Origin: Maniola hyperantus
Taxonomy: Eukaryota; Arthropoda; Insecta; Lepidoptera; Nymphalidae
Direction of reading: 5' to 3'
NCBI RefSeq assembly: GCF_902806685.2
Contig: NC_048549.1
Span: forward strand, 12,665,594 to 12,729,593
DNA: 64,000 nucleotides
Shown: piece after piece, positions 59,901 through 64,000 of the stretch
Position numbering within the stretch: position 1 is the first letter of the stretch
Layout: every line of letters begins with the position of its first letter
Notes under the pieces: generated by a model
The model's input: the letters and a program-made list of their open reading frames with translations, nothing else
What the model was told of the DNA's origin: nothing
Database searches by the model: none
Made by a program: the position numbers and the translations under genes

Positions 59901-61538
59901 ATGTTGGCTGTAAGGGTAAGTTGCTCACTAACCATGAGTCGTGTAGTAATACGGCCATACTGATGAAAGCTACTCACACTAAGAATTCACCTGAGGGTTC
60001 TTTTAGAGAAATCAGTACCCTTATTATAAATGCGAAAGTGTGTTTGTTTGTTGGTTTGTCTTTCAATCACGTGTCAACGGATCGACGTGATTTTTGGCAT
60101 GGGTATAGATAAAGACCTGGAGATTGACGTAGACTACTTTTTATCCCGGAAAATCATAAAGTTCCCACGGGATTTTAAAAAACCTAATTCCACGCGGACG
60201 AAGTCGCGGGCTAGTACCTAAATAAATATATGGATACCTTCAAGTCAAGAGTGAATAGGCACCTTCTAGGCAAGCGCGCTCCATCTTAGGCTGCATCATC
60301 ACTTGCCACCAGGTCTGATTGCAGTAATATTGATTTATTTTTTCTAGAGTGGTGCCATCCTACCATTACAAGAGCCGCCGTCCAAAGGTCCAGTAAACAC
60401 CGCTATAACTAGAAGCGCCCCATTGCAGTTGCTAATTGTTCCTGATAGCAACGGACAAGCCAAGGGAGAACTGTATTGGGACGATGGTGACAGTATTAGT
60501 AAGTGTTTGTTATATTTCAGTTAGTCAGTTTGTAGGTTTTAAGCCCTTGTTATTTTTTATTTGCATTCATGTCCTAAATCATACATCGTAATAGTAGTTT
60601 ATGAAACGGTTGCATAATAGGTGTTTTGATATTTTATTTAAACTCGTATCATTTTAACTTTATCGTCAGAGATGTTTTATTTGCAATACATTGCAAACTT
60701 TAAAAAAATACAGGTTTTTTTTCATGTTTTTTGTGATATCTTATTAGTAATCTAGAATCTATATATATAAAAGGAATTTCAGTCATTCAGTCAGTCAGTC
60801 ACCTTGACTGACTGACTGAATGACTGACTGACTGACTGACTGACTGATCTATCATCGCACAGCTCAAACTACTGGACGGATCGGGCTGAAATTTGGCATG
60901 CAGATAGCTATTATGACGTAGGCATCCGCTAAGAAAGGATTTTTGAAAATTCAACTCCTAAGGGGGTTAAATAGGGTTTTGAAATTTTGTAGTCCACGCG
61001 GACGAAGTCGCGAGCATAAGCTAGTCATTTATAATATCACTACATATACTTAATATGTAAATACGCGGAAAAAATTAATGCACATCGGGCTTTAGAATGA
61101 TGTTTCGGCTTTATAGAGCGTTGTCTCTGTCACTCATACCTATATGACGTTTTGTCGATCTCAACGACAGAGACAATGCTCTACAAATCTGCTATCTCTT
61201 TCTAAAGGTCGATGTACATTACTTTCTGCCGCGTATTGTCCAATATGTTACAGGCATTAATTTGAACCATTACTTTTACAGATACATATGAAGAAAAGAA
61301 ATACAGCCTCATCGAGTTCTCAGTCAAAGACAATCAACTAACAAGTATAATACAATGGTGGGGCTACGGCGTACCCTCCCTTAGTGCTATACGTATACTC
61401 GGCCTAAACCCCATCAAAACCGTGACAGTCAACGGTGTTAGTGCTAACTACACTTACGATGAAAACAAAGTGCTGACTGTCGCTAATGTGAACTTGGCCT
61501 TAGACAAACCTTTCACAGTAAAATGGGTAGCTAAATAA
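38223..61538 (+). CDS. membrane-anchored GH31 alpha-glucosidase, 20 exons
   Basis: Spliced CDS of 3297 nt (1098 aa), similar to lysosomal alpha-glucosidase and maltase-glucoamylase/sucrase-isomaltase. The family hydrolyses alpha-1,4-glucosidic bonds with retention. Order: acidic cytosolic tail 1-147; a single membrane segment about 148-170 (type II anchor); a basic, Asn-rich stalk; P-type trefoil about 250-295 with all six cysteines (C250, C261, C272, C277, C278, C290; GCCW); N-terminal beta domain with LYGLGE (422-427); the GH31 barrel with WND (566-568), nucleophile D683 in WIDMNEPSNF, and acid/base D780 in GHWSGD; then GVPMMGTDICGF and the C-terminal beta domains. Nucleophile and acid/base are 97 residues apart, close to human GAA (D518, D616). 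The cytosolic tail is much longer than in mammalian brush-border enzymes. Every junction keeps frame and no catalytic residue is lost, so the gene looks functional. Substrate and location (lysosome, plasma membrane or gut) cannot be decided from sequence. Confidence 0.93.
38735..39045 (-). repeat. family H tRNA-derived SINE (intron 1)
   Basis: CAGAGCACTTGTTTCCTCTC to CCGATCTCCAATTAGGAGGC and an A-box-like CCTAGGCTATCACAGCTT. Confidence 0.8.
39979..40347 (+). repeat. family J RTE-like 3' end (intron 1)
   Basis: CTAGCTGACCCGGCGAACTT to GCGATTCATTTTTATATATA; the classic terminus of insect RTE-type repeats. Confidence 0.7.
40432..40599 (+). CDS. GH31 exon 2: transmembrane segment
   Basis: Phase 2 in and out; acceptor TATTCCAG, donor GTAAGT. 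Encodes the hydrophobic run MVAMALLCALCVGAWWAVGG (149-168), preceded by basic residues, as in a type II anchor. Locally GC-rich. Confidence 0.88.
40655..40873 (-). repeat. family C retroposon (intron 2)
   Basis: GACTGACTGACCGACTGACT to GGGCATAAGCTAGTAA. Confidence 0.85.
41428..41491 (+). CDS. GH31 exon 3
   Basis: 64-nt exon (RLWQRAHPDDVSKPLSPIIEK region), acceptor TTTTTTAG, donor GTACAT; restores phase 0. Confidence 0.8.
41543..41810. mobile_element. 268-bp palindromic MITE (intron 3)
   Basis: AGTTAGTATAGTGCCCTCTC at the left pairs with GAGAGAGTGATGTACTAACT at the right, and pairing continues through TAATCCCATA and GAGACA towards a central GAATTTCGAATC hairpin. Confidence 0.85.
41872..42094 (+). 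CDS. GH31 exon 4: stalk and start of trefoil
   Basis: Acceptor CCTTGCAG, donor GTTGGT. Hydrophilic Asn/Lys-rich stalk, then the first three trefoil cysteines (C250, C261, C272). Confidence 0.88.
42420..42720 (-). mobile_element. non-LTR C-terminus and 3' end (intron 4)
   Basis: The minus frame reads RARPFFPRTCKLWNQLPSVV, a C-terminal hallmark of insect non-LTR ORF2, and ends near GGCGAGCAAACTAGCAGGCG. 5'-truncated. Confidence 0.75.
42870..43095 (+). repeat. family C retroposon (intron 4)
   Basis: Well-preserved copy ending about 35 bp before exon 5. Confidence 0.92.
43131..43339 (+). CDS. GH31 exon 5: end of trefoil
   Basis: Begins GCCW (C277, C278, W279) and includes C290; continues into the N-terminal beta domain. 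Donor GTGAGA. Confidence 0.92.
43350..43738 (+). repeat. family A repeat, worn (intron 5)
   Basis: TTAAAAGGAAAAAAGGGACC to CACTTGGCCGGTTTTTTT; left edge touches exon 5's donor region. Confidence 0.8.
43744..43925 (+). repeat. family B-related fragment (intron 5)
   Basis: CACTAGCAGATGCCTGCGGA to ACAGACAAATACTTTAACAT; diverged. Confidence 0.45.
43932..44053. mobile_element. MITE related to the intron-7 minisatellite (intron 5)
   Basis: CTCGATTACGGTAGAATGAC, CAACAAAAATCGCACAAATT and GATGCAGGTTTTACAAAATC match the minisatellite edge at 47160-47330. Confidence 0.75.
44093..44241 (+). CDS. GH31 exon 6
   Basis: N-terminal beta-sandwich (FDAEFKRFESPYPEIPMV). Acceptor CCCAACAG, donor GTGAGT, phase 2. 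A decayed partial copy lies about 50 bp downstream. Confidence 0.92.
44292..44380 (+). pseudogene. decayed partial copy of GH31 exon 6
   Basis: Aligns to exon 6 from GCGGAATTCAAGAG through ATAGCTGAAGTAT. The first 50 nt keep the reading frame with almost only third-position changes; then a 2-nt length difference shifts the frame into a TGA. No acceptor precedes it. Confidence 0.85.
44405..44600 (-). mobile_element. family D non-LTR 3' end (intron 6)
   Basis: ACCACTGGTTCGGAATGCCG, then GAAACTCGGCGGTTGCTCTT on the reverse strand; same as 48960-49140. Confidence 0.75.
44819..45063 (+). repeat. SINE body without tRNA head (intron 6)
   Basis: GTCTGGTGGGAGGCCTCGGC to GAGATTGCAGTCAAGGGCTA and a poly-A run at 45042-45063. 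Confidence 0.85.
45066..45235. mobile_element. family I palindromic MITE (intron 6)
   Basis: ACATCAACCTTTAGAA and TTCTAAAGGTCGATGT as arms; ends CTGCCGCCTACTGTA. Confidence 0.8.
45283..45457 (+). CDS. GH31 exon 7: LYGLGE motif
   Basis: Acceptor TTATTCCAG, donor GTGAGT. Carries LPSDHLYGLGE, a conserved N-terminal GH31 landmark. Confidence 0.93.
45511..47209 (+). repeat. 1.7-kb minisatellite, 109-bp dimeric unit x about 15.5 (intron 7)
   Basis: Each unit is two related half-units of 54 and 55 bp, both starting CTGCTCGATTGCGGTA; one has GAATGACAGC with GATTGCTATC, the other AAATGGACAGC with GATCGCAATC. Starts at 45624 and 45733 confirm the period. Few differences (a GGTTGCGG, AAATAAACAG, AATGATACG). 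Confidence 0.97.
47210..47333. mobile_element. remainder of the MITE that seeded the minisatellite
   Basis: After the last half-unit the sequence runs TGATTGGTTGACGCTCGCTC and ends GCAGGTTTTACGAAATCGGC, as in the single-copy elements at 43932 and, reversed, 62245. Confidence 0.75.
47455..47552 (+). repeat. family C left end joined to family A scrap (intron 7)
   Basis: CTTATGCTCGCGACTTCGTC then TCTTTTGAGGTACAGAACCT. Confidence 0.65.
47671..47815. mobile_element. family E MITE, core deleted (intron 7)
   Basis: ATACTATCTGTCCCGGCTTA and its complement TAAGCCGGGACAGATAGTAT flank a short centre; long arms through GTCGACGTTAG. Confidence 0.9.
47830..47920 (+). CDS. GH31 exon 8
   Basis: 91 nt encoding YGSHPFYLAVE...HGVLLLNTNAM, typical of the GH31 N-domain. 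Acceptor TTTGTAG, donor GTACGG (weak at +4 to +6). Confidence 0.9.
47966..48190. mobile_element. family E MITE, rearranged (intron 8)
   Basis: Left flank CGTGAGTGATTTCCATTC, then the core and right arm CTAACGTCGACTACACACGT; the left arm is deleted. Confidence 0.85.
48195..48255 (+). repeat. family B-like fragment (intron 8)
   Basis: TAGATGATGCCCGCGACTTG, then TCTTAGGAACTTTTTG. Confidence 0.5.
48735..49165 (+). mobile_element. family D 5'-truncated non-LTR retrotransposon (intron 8)
   Basis: Open frame AASAFRLRKVQKSFVGMGIT to YYTIEDYLNDKRAWI and TGA (ends 48948), a C-terminus typical of lepidopteran non-LTR ORF2. The 3' UTR has GGCATTCCGAACCAGTGGTA and ends in an ATTTTC simple repeat that abuts exon 9. 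Confidence 0.85.
49169..49337 (+). CDS. GH31 exon 9
   Basis: Encodes GGMLNFYIFLGPTPQDVV through RPFMPPYWSLGFHLC. Acceptor TTTTCAG, donor GTAAGA. Its polypyrimidine tract is the tail of a non-LTR retrotransposon. Confidence 0.93.
49374..49736. mobile_element. family E MITE, most complete (intron 9)
   Basis: Both long arms and a GC-rich core (CCCGCAGTCAAAACCGCGGC, GACGGACTCCCTTGAAAAAG). No transposase. Confidence 0.9.
49745..49946. mobile_element. 202-bp Tc1/mariner-type MITE (intron 9)
   Basis: CAGTTCTTGCAATTCACGAA pairs with the right end TTCGTTAATTGTAAGAACTG; TA on both sides (49743-49744, 49947-49948). Confidence 0.85.
50093..50159 (+). CDS. GH31 exon 10
   Basis: 67-nt exon (KYNYGSLNVTREVMEKNREV region). 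Acceptor TATTTAAG, donor GTAAGT. Confidence 0.9.
50185..50330 (+). repeat. family B retroposon, worn (intron 10)
   Basis: GATGATCGCGTCTTCGCACG to TTTGATTTTCCGGGATAAAA. Confidence 0.6.
50810..50895 (-). repeat. family J RTE-like end (intron 10)
   Basis: AAAATGAATCGCTAAATGTG to GGTGCAGCTAGTAA. Confidence 0.7.
50952..51084 (+). CDS. GH31 exon 11: substrate-site WND
   Basis: Encodes DVQWNDIDYM, the active-site aspartate region, to HYVILL. Acceptor TTCTTCTAG, donor GTAAGT. Followed by tandem decayed copies of itself. Confidence 0.94.
51109..51592 (+). pseudogene. tandem decayed copies of GH31 exon 11 (3 plus a stub)
   Basis: Copies start at 51109, 51262, 51411 and 51559 (period about 150 bp). 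Each carries GTGCAATGG, CTCAAACGATTTCACAT and AAGGGAATGCAT blocks of exon 11; the first three also keep the following GTAAGTTGTCATATTATG donor region (one has GCTAAGT). All lack the segment that codes DYMST in exon 11, so they descend from one deleted copy. Frames are broken. Confidence 0.9.
51593..51868 (+). repeat. RTE-like fragment (intron 11)
   Basis: CGATTTCGGTGTACATAGG to CAGACAGACAGACAAATTTT and TTTATTTATTAGTATAGA. Confidence 0.5.
51884..51993 (+). CDS. GH31 exon 12
   Basis: Encodes DPGVSASEKPGEYPPFDRGL through DDPFVGK. Acceptor CTCTTCAG, donor GTAGGT. Confidence 0.92.
52253..52676 (+). repeat. family A repeat (intron 12)
   Basis: TTTTTAGGATTCCGTACCTC to CGCACTTGGCCGGTTTTTT. Confidence 0.92.
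52780..52896 (+). CDS. GH31 exon 13
   Basis: Encodes VWNPVSTAWPDFTHP to YDGAWI, directly before the nucleophile. Acceptor TTTTCTTAG, donor GTAAGT; phase 0 both ends. Confidence 0.94.
52915..53040 (-). repeat. SGAATAGG-type 3' end, reversed (intron 13)
   Basis: GACTAGCGCTTGACTGCAAT to GATGCCTATTCACTCTTCAC; complement of 32405 and 60245. Confidence 0.65.
53054..53285 (+). repeat. family B retroposon (intron 13)
   Basis: ACTAGCTGATCCCCGCGACT to AAGGGTACTGATAA. Confidence 0.92.
53440..53525. repeat. left half of family I MITE (intron 13)
   Basis: GTACGCGGCCGAAAGTAATG, TTTCGGCTTTGTAGAGCG, then lost; ends about 20 bp before exon 14. Confidence 0.75.
53543..53742 (+). CDS. GH31 exon 14: catalytic nucleophile
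   Basis: Starts with DMNEPSNF; D683 is the predicted nucleophile (WIDMNE across the junction). Acceptor TTATTTCAG, donor GTGAGT. Confidence 0.95.
53800..54160 (+). repeat. probable retroposon 3' end (intron 14)
   Basis: Two matching GGTTCCCCAGG / TTGGGGAACCAGGG boxes, then GGCTGAATAAAAGGTTTTTA and a TTATTATTAT tail. Confidence 0.4.
54329..54462 (+). CDS. GH31 exon 15: acid/base residue
   Basis: Encodes RPFVISRASFPGLGRWAGHW and then SGD; D780 is the predicted acid/base. Donor GTAACT. Confidence 0.95.
54488..55800 (+). repeat. family A repeat split by a non-LTR insertion (intron 15)
   Basis: AGGGTACCGTACCT at 54488-54501 and again 55365-55378; the remainder of family A runs to the CACTTGGCCTGTTTTTTT end at 55800. 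Confidence 0.9.
54502..55364 (+). mobile_element. R1-like non-LTR retrotransposon, 5'-truncated (intron 15)
   Basis: An open frame to 55203 encodes the ORF2 C-terminus: SVIIYGAPIFEGAM, QRRLAIGICGAYRTVSTEAV and a Cys/His motif CYFCGEEDTPRHAIFEC, as in R1-clade elements. A 3' UTR and poly-A of about 27 A follow. The 14-bp target duplication AGGGTACCGTACCT flanks it. The frame is intact over 229 codons, so the insertion is young, but it lacks the rest of the element. Confidence 0.92.
56330..56592 (+). repeat. family B end fragment with SINE inserted (intron 15)
   Basis: GTTGCACCGTTGCGACGTGA and AAACACACTTTCGC up to about 56388, then resumes AAATAAGGGTACGGA at 56570. Confidence 0.7.
56390..56568 (-). 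repeat. tRNA-derived SINE, reverse strand (intron 15)
   Basis: On the minus strand: AGCCTCAATAGCTCAACGGG (A box), GACGGTTCAAACCCCGCCC (B box), then a body ending AATATTCTTTAAAAAGAAG. Distinct from family H. Confidence 0.75.
56598..56749 (+). CDS. GH31 exon 16: GTDICGF signature
   Basis: Encodes GVPMMGTDICGF and ELCKRWMQLGAFYPFSRNHN, a GH31 signature. Acceptor TATTGTAG, donor GTATTA. Confidence 0.95.
56775..56939 (+). repeat. family G scrap with 26-unit GAT microsatellite (intron 16)
   Basis: CAAGACCGTGGCGGGTGGAA to GTCTATAGGT, then uninterrupted GAT/TGA repeats 56862-56939. Confidence 0.9.
56942..57232 (+). repeat. family H tRNA-derived SINE (intron 16)
   Basis: Head TGTGGTAGCCTAGTGGTTAG (A box); body ACATCGTGAGGAAACCTGCA, GAGACCCGTGCTCTGTAG; tail GATCATGATGAT. 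B box partly deleted. Confidence 0.85.
57465..57775 (-). repeat. family H tRNA-derived SINE (intron 16)
   Basis: Reverse copy, complete to GGCTACCACAGCTTT; the B box (GGTATCGAACCCCCGAC, read in reverse) is preserved. Confidence 0.9.
58025..58079. repeat. perfect palindrome, 26-bp arms
   Basis: Arms TAATGATAAGATTCTGTATG plus CTATAG, loop AAT. Overlaps the next palindrome by two bases. Confidence 0.97.
58078..58170. repeat. perfect palindrome, 46-bp arms
   Basis: The left arm runs TACATAATGAAG to CTATCTATA, the spacer is one C at 58124, and the right arm is an exact reverse complement. Confidence 0.97.
58310..58540 (-). repeat. family C retroposon (in the pogo-like element)
   Basis: TATATTATATAAAAGGGAAA to GTCGCGAGCATAAGCTAGTA. 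Confidence 0.92.
58797..58945 (+). CDS. GH31 exon 17
   Basis: Encodes MRYRLLPYYYTLFW to ETVARPLFFE, the end of the barrel. Acceptor GTTTCCAG, donor GTGAGT. Confidence 0.95.
58965..59194 (-). repeat. RTE-like retroposon related to family B (intron 17)
   Basis: AATATTATAAATGCGAAAGT to GAAGTCGCGAGCATCAGCTA. Confidence 0.85.
59200..59355 (-). repeat. family C retroposon, truncated (intron 17)
   Basis: ATATATAAAAGGAAACGGTG to AAAATAGGGGTTTG; ends about 20 bp before exon 18. Confidence 0.85.
59379..59586 (+). CDS. GH31 exon 18
   Basis: Encodes YPIDEQFLIGPNVLISAILT and the proximal C-terminal beta domain. Acceptor TGTTTCAG, donor GTAAGT. Decayed copies follow it. Confidence 0.94.
59621..59977 (+). 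pseudogene. tandem decayed copies of GH31 exon 18
   Basis: Units start at 59621, 59799 and 59950, each with TACGGCCATACTGATGAAA-like sequence matching exon 18 GGCCATACTGACGCAA. The first keeps GAGACGAAAGACATTACTGA and ATGGCTATA near its end; the second keeps CATTACTGACATGGATATG and GTAAGTTGCTCAC. Internal parts are deleted or diverged and frames are broken. Confidence 0.85.
60012..60220 (-). repeat. family B retroposon (intron 18)
   Basis: CAGTACCCTTATTATAAATG to CGGACGAAGTCGCGGGCTAG. Confidence 0.92.
60245..60330 (+). repeat. SGAATAGG-type 3' end (intron 18)
   Basis: GAGTGAATAGGCACCTTCTA to AGGTCTGATTGCAG; ends near exon 19. Confidence 0.65.
60348..60498 (+). CDS. GH31 exon 19
   Basis: Distal beta domain (SGAILPLQEPP... 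GELYWDDGDSI). Acceptor TTTTCTAG, donor GTAAGT. Confidence 0.92.
60753..61026 (-). repeat. family C retroposon with inverted CAGT hairpin (intron 19)
   Basis: Family C, preceded by 22-bp perfect arms (CAGTCATTCAGTCAGTCAGT, CA) around CCT at 60780-60826. Confidence 0.9.
61065..61252. mobile_element. family I palindromic MITE (intron 19)
   Basis: TAATGCACATCGGGCTTTAG and CTAAAGGTCGATGTACATTA as arms; ends about 30 bp before exon 20. Confidence 0.85.
61282..61538 (+). CDS. GH31 exon 20 (terminal)
   Basis: C-terminal beta domain ending FTVKWVAK then TAA. Acceptor CTTTTACAG. AATAAA overlaps the stop codon. Confidence 0.92.
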
Positions 61539-61539
61539 A
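61534..61539 (+). terminator. AATAAA overlapping the GH31 stop codon
   Basis: The last Lys codon and stop (AAATAA) plus the next A form AATAAA. If used, the 3' UTR would be only about 20 nt; a TTTTGAAAAAGTG stretch and a T-run follow. I see no other exact hexamer soon after. Confidence 0.4.
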
Positions 61540-61854
61540 GTGGTTAACTTGTATTTTATATTTTTGAAAAAGTGTTTTTTTTTTTTTGGTAATGTTTCAA
61601 TACTTAAACAACTGTTATGACTGGTACTAGCAGATACCCGGCGTATTCTACTACGCAAAAAAAAGAATGTGCCTACTGCATTGTTCCCCCCCTCCCCCAA
61701 AACAATCTTCGCATTATTGCCTTTCTAACCGAGTGGGATATATCGGATGGATGGTTTCAAAGTCTATAATGGACATAGGTAGAATTTTTTTTTTTTTCAT
61801 AAATTAGGATTCGTGTGTCTTTGAATGAGAAAACGCATTTTTGCACGATCCGTT

Positions 61855-62028
61855 TTAGCGTTCCGGTACGATGCCGTGTAGAAACCAAAGGGGTATGGTT
61901 TTAATAAAAGCTGGCATACCCCTTCCAAGTTAGCCCGCTATCATCTTAGACTGCATCATCACTTACCATCAGGTGAGATTGCAGTCAAGGGCTAACTTGT
62001 ATATGAATAAAAAAAACAAAAAAAATTA
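61855..62028 (+). repeat. SINE body (3' flank)
   Basis: GCGTTCCGGTACGATGCCGT to CAAGGGCTAACTTGTATATG and an A-rich tail. Confidence 0.85.
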
Positions 62029-62134
62029 ATGGAACAAACCCCACTTGAGCGGCAAGTGGAGTACGACTTCGTAATAGAACAATATTGCTATGATCTCTTC
62101 GACCTGTTTTTTTTTGTCGCGCCTCGTAGAATAT

Positions 62135-62450
62135 AGTACGTGAGAGGTTGAGATAGCAATCGAGGCGAGGGGACGCCCCGCACAACCGCACGTCACCCGC
62201 GCTCGCCCGCACCGGGTTAACGCGGGGGCTATGTGGGTGTGCGGCTGCTCGATTGCGGGAAAACTGCATTAACCATTATTACAATCGCAATCGTTGCAAT
62301 TGGCTGAATTTATGGTATTCTTGTAGCTAATAGTGAGCGAGCGTCAACCAATCAGAGGTGATTGCGATCGTGACATTGTAGCTGTCATTCTACCGCAATC
62401 TAGCAGCGGGACGTTCCCTCCCCGAACGCCATCTCGACCTGTCGCGGAGT
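62135..62450. mobile_element. family F MITE interrupted by a second MITE
   Basis: GAGAGGTTGAGATAGCAATC at the left, CATCTCGACCTGTCGCGG at the right, as at 24804; the insertion lies at 62245-62406. Confidence 0.85.
62245..62406. mobile_element. 162-bp MITE with 3-bp target duplication
   Basis: CTGCTCGATTGCGG and CCGCAATCTAGCAG are inverted ends; CGG flanks both sides. The interior matches the minisatellite unit on the reverse strand. Confidence 0.85.
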
Positions 62451-62869
62451 TAGGTCTACTGCAGCACACGACGCGCGTGTCGCGCTGATAAGTTATGGCA
62501 CTTATGTATATCTATTAAAATGCTCTGTCAATAAAAAAAACCCCGTTTGGATCCCATAACCAGAAGCCTACGATTTTCGATTTTCGAGATCGAGTTTCGA
62601 TTCCCAATTAGGTACTTATTTTGTATGTAATGTGTTTTACTTTTAAAAAAAACTAGCTAAAATAAGTCACAATTTATAAATTAAGGTAACTGCCATAATC
62701 ACTTAGTTTAATTCATAGAAACATTGTTCAAAGTATATGAAATATTAGGAAAAAGAAAAACTATTATTAAATATTATATTAAATACTTTATACTATTAAT
62801 AGGAATAAAAATCAAACATTAACAAGTGACATTAGTTTATATTAGGTATAGAAAGGCAAAGTTTTCGAG

Positions 62870-62910
62870 AAAGGTCGATGTACATTATTTTCTGCCGAGT
62901 ACTATATATA
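62870..62910. repeat. family I scrap
   Basis: AAGGTCGATGTACATTATTT then CTGCCGAGTACTATA. Confidence 0.65.
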
Positions 62911-63082
62911 GGTTTATATAAATTTTAAATAAACAATTAATATGAAAATTTATGAATTCGATTAAGGTAAATAGTAATTTATAAGGATCTCATAATATTC
63001 AAATCATTTATGACGAGTTTAAATATAGTGAGAAATCATGCCAATTATAATAGTTCAGATATTATTATAGGAACTCTCACGT

Positions 63083-63230
63083 TAAGAGCTTACAACCGTA
63101 CTCAGAGTAGCTTAATCGTTACTTAAGATTAGTTAAAACGAGACAGAGCTATATCTCTCTCACATAAATCTGTCTCGTTTTAACTCAATCTTAAGTAACA
63201 ATTAGCGACTCTGAGTACGGCTGTTAGAGA
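63083..63230. mobile_element. family K inverted-repeat MITE
   Basis: ACCGTACTCAGAGT pairs with ACTCTGAGTACGG; inner GTTAAAACGAGACAGA pairs with TCTGTCTCGTTTTAAC. Confidence 0.85.
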
Positions 63231-63514
63231 CTAGAATTTATTGTAGTCGTAAGATTTTTGTGGACAAATTGGGAAGGTAATCTTAATTTAAGAACTCCAT
63301 AAAAAATTTTTTTTTTACAAAATATAATTATTGCTGTGTAGTTTATTTTTTAATAGAGTTTTTGGTGCTCTTATAATATATGTGTGTACAAAATAGACAA
63401 AGTATTTATTATTATAACTATCTTTTAGTTTAACAAATTATCGTGCGCTACAGCAGTGCGCATTCGCATCGCCACCCATATTATAATATAAATAAAGTTT
63501 ATTTGTTCTTCAAT

Positions 63515-63682
63515 CACAGCACAACAGAGTAACGGATCGATGCATGGGTATAGTTAAAGAAAAAAGATGTTAAAATAAAGTTTATCCCAGAAAACGATGT
63601 AAATCCCGAAAAAACAAAGTATTTCCACGGGATTCCTAAAACCCTAAATCCACGCGGATGAAGTGACGGGCATCTAGTTTAT
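63515..63682 (-). repeat. family B retroposon, worn
   Basis: GTAACGGATCGATGCATGGG to CCACGCGGATGAAGTGACGG. Confidence 0.7.
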
Positions 63683-64000
63683 AATATGGGTAGGGCGGGC
63701 GGTAGAGTCGACCCCCTGTGTCGAACCTACTAAGTGTATAGCAAGCCAATTGCATAACCCCACTCAAAGAAACTATAAACAGAATGAGATTTCCAGGCAA
63801 CGTTCCAGAAAATTTTCAAAGATGGCGCTGAAAAGTTCCACCACTAAAGATGAAAAATAATTCCTGTATCTATATCGCCTATGCTTTAAATTTTTAAATT
63901 TAAATCGGATGCGAAATTAATTAATTACTTCTATTATAAATCACAGATTTTGTGGGGAAGAAACATAAGGAAAATTGCAGTGCACGCTAGCTCTTACTCT

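Overview
The window looks like nuclear DNA of a butterfly or moth. It is AT-rich, its two genes have short exons with GT-AG introns, and it is crowded with repeats of the lepidopteran kind: tRNA-derived SINEs ending in GAT repeats, retroposons starting with a GATGCCCGCGACTT-like or CTTATGCTCGCGACTTCG-like end, non-LTR 3' ends, and many short inverted-repeat elements (MITEs). I cannot name the species. No prokaryotic feature, CRISPR array or true tRNA/rRNA gene was seen.

Layout. 1-36.5 kb is a gene-poor repeat graveyard with no gene I can support. About 36.56-37.62 kb, minus strand, is a three-exon gene for Zucchini/PLD6, the HKD nuclease of piRNA biogenesis (266 aa). About 600 bp away and divergently transcribed, 38.22-61.54 kb on the plus strand is a 20-exon gene for a membrane-anchored family GH31 alpha-glucosidase (1098 aa: acidic cytosolic tail, one membrane segment, trefoil domain, GH31 barrel with both catalytic aspartates). 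All 20 exons join in frame with consensus splice sites. 61.6-64 kb is repeat-rich 3' flank.

Repeat families are named by letters in the entries. A: about 430 bp repeat bounded by AGGGTTCCGTAC and GTACGGAACCCT. B: GATGCCCGCGACTT retroposon (SINE/RTE-like). C: CTTATGCTCGCGACTTCG retroposon with a CAGT microsatellite near its end. D, G and R1-like: 5'-truncated non-LTR retrotransposons. H: tRNA-derived SINE with GAT tail. I, E, F, K: inverted-repeat MITEs. J: RTE-like end.

Most striking are decayed tandem copies of coding exons 6, 11 and 18 lying just downstream of their parents in the same gene; a splice-acceptor tract for exon 9 supplied by the tail of a retrotransposon; a 1.7 kb minisatellite in intron 7 that grew out of the end of a MITE; an exact 46-bp-arm palindrome inside a pogo/Tigger-like element; and several nested insertions whose target-site duplications are still readable. 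The two genes are not known to share a pathway; what they share here is a short divergent promoter region.
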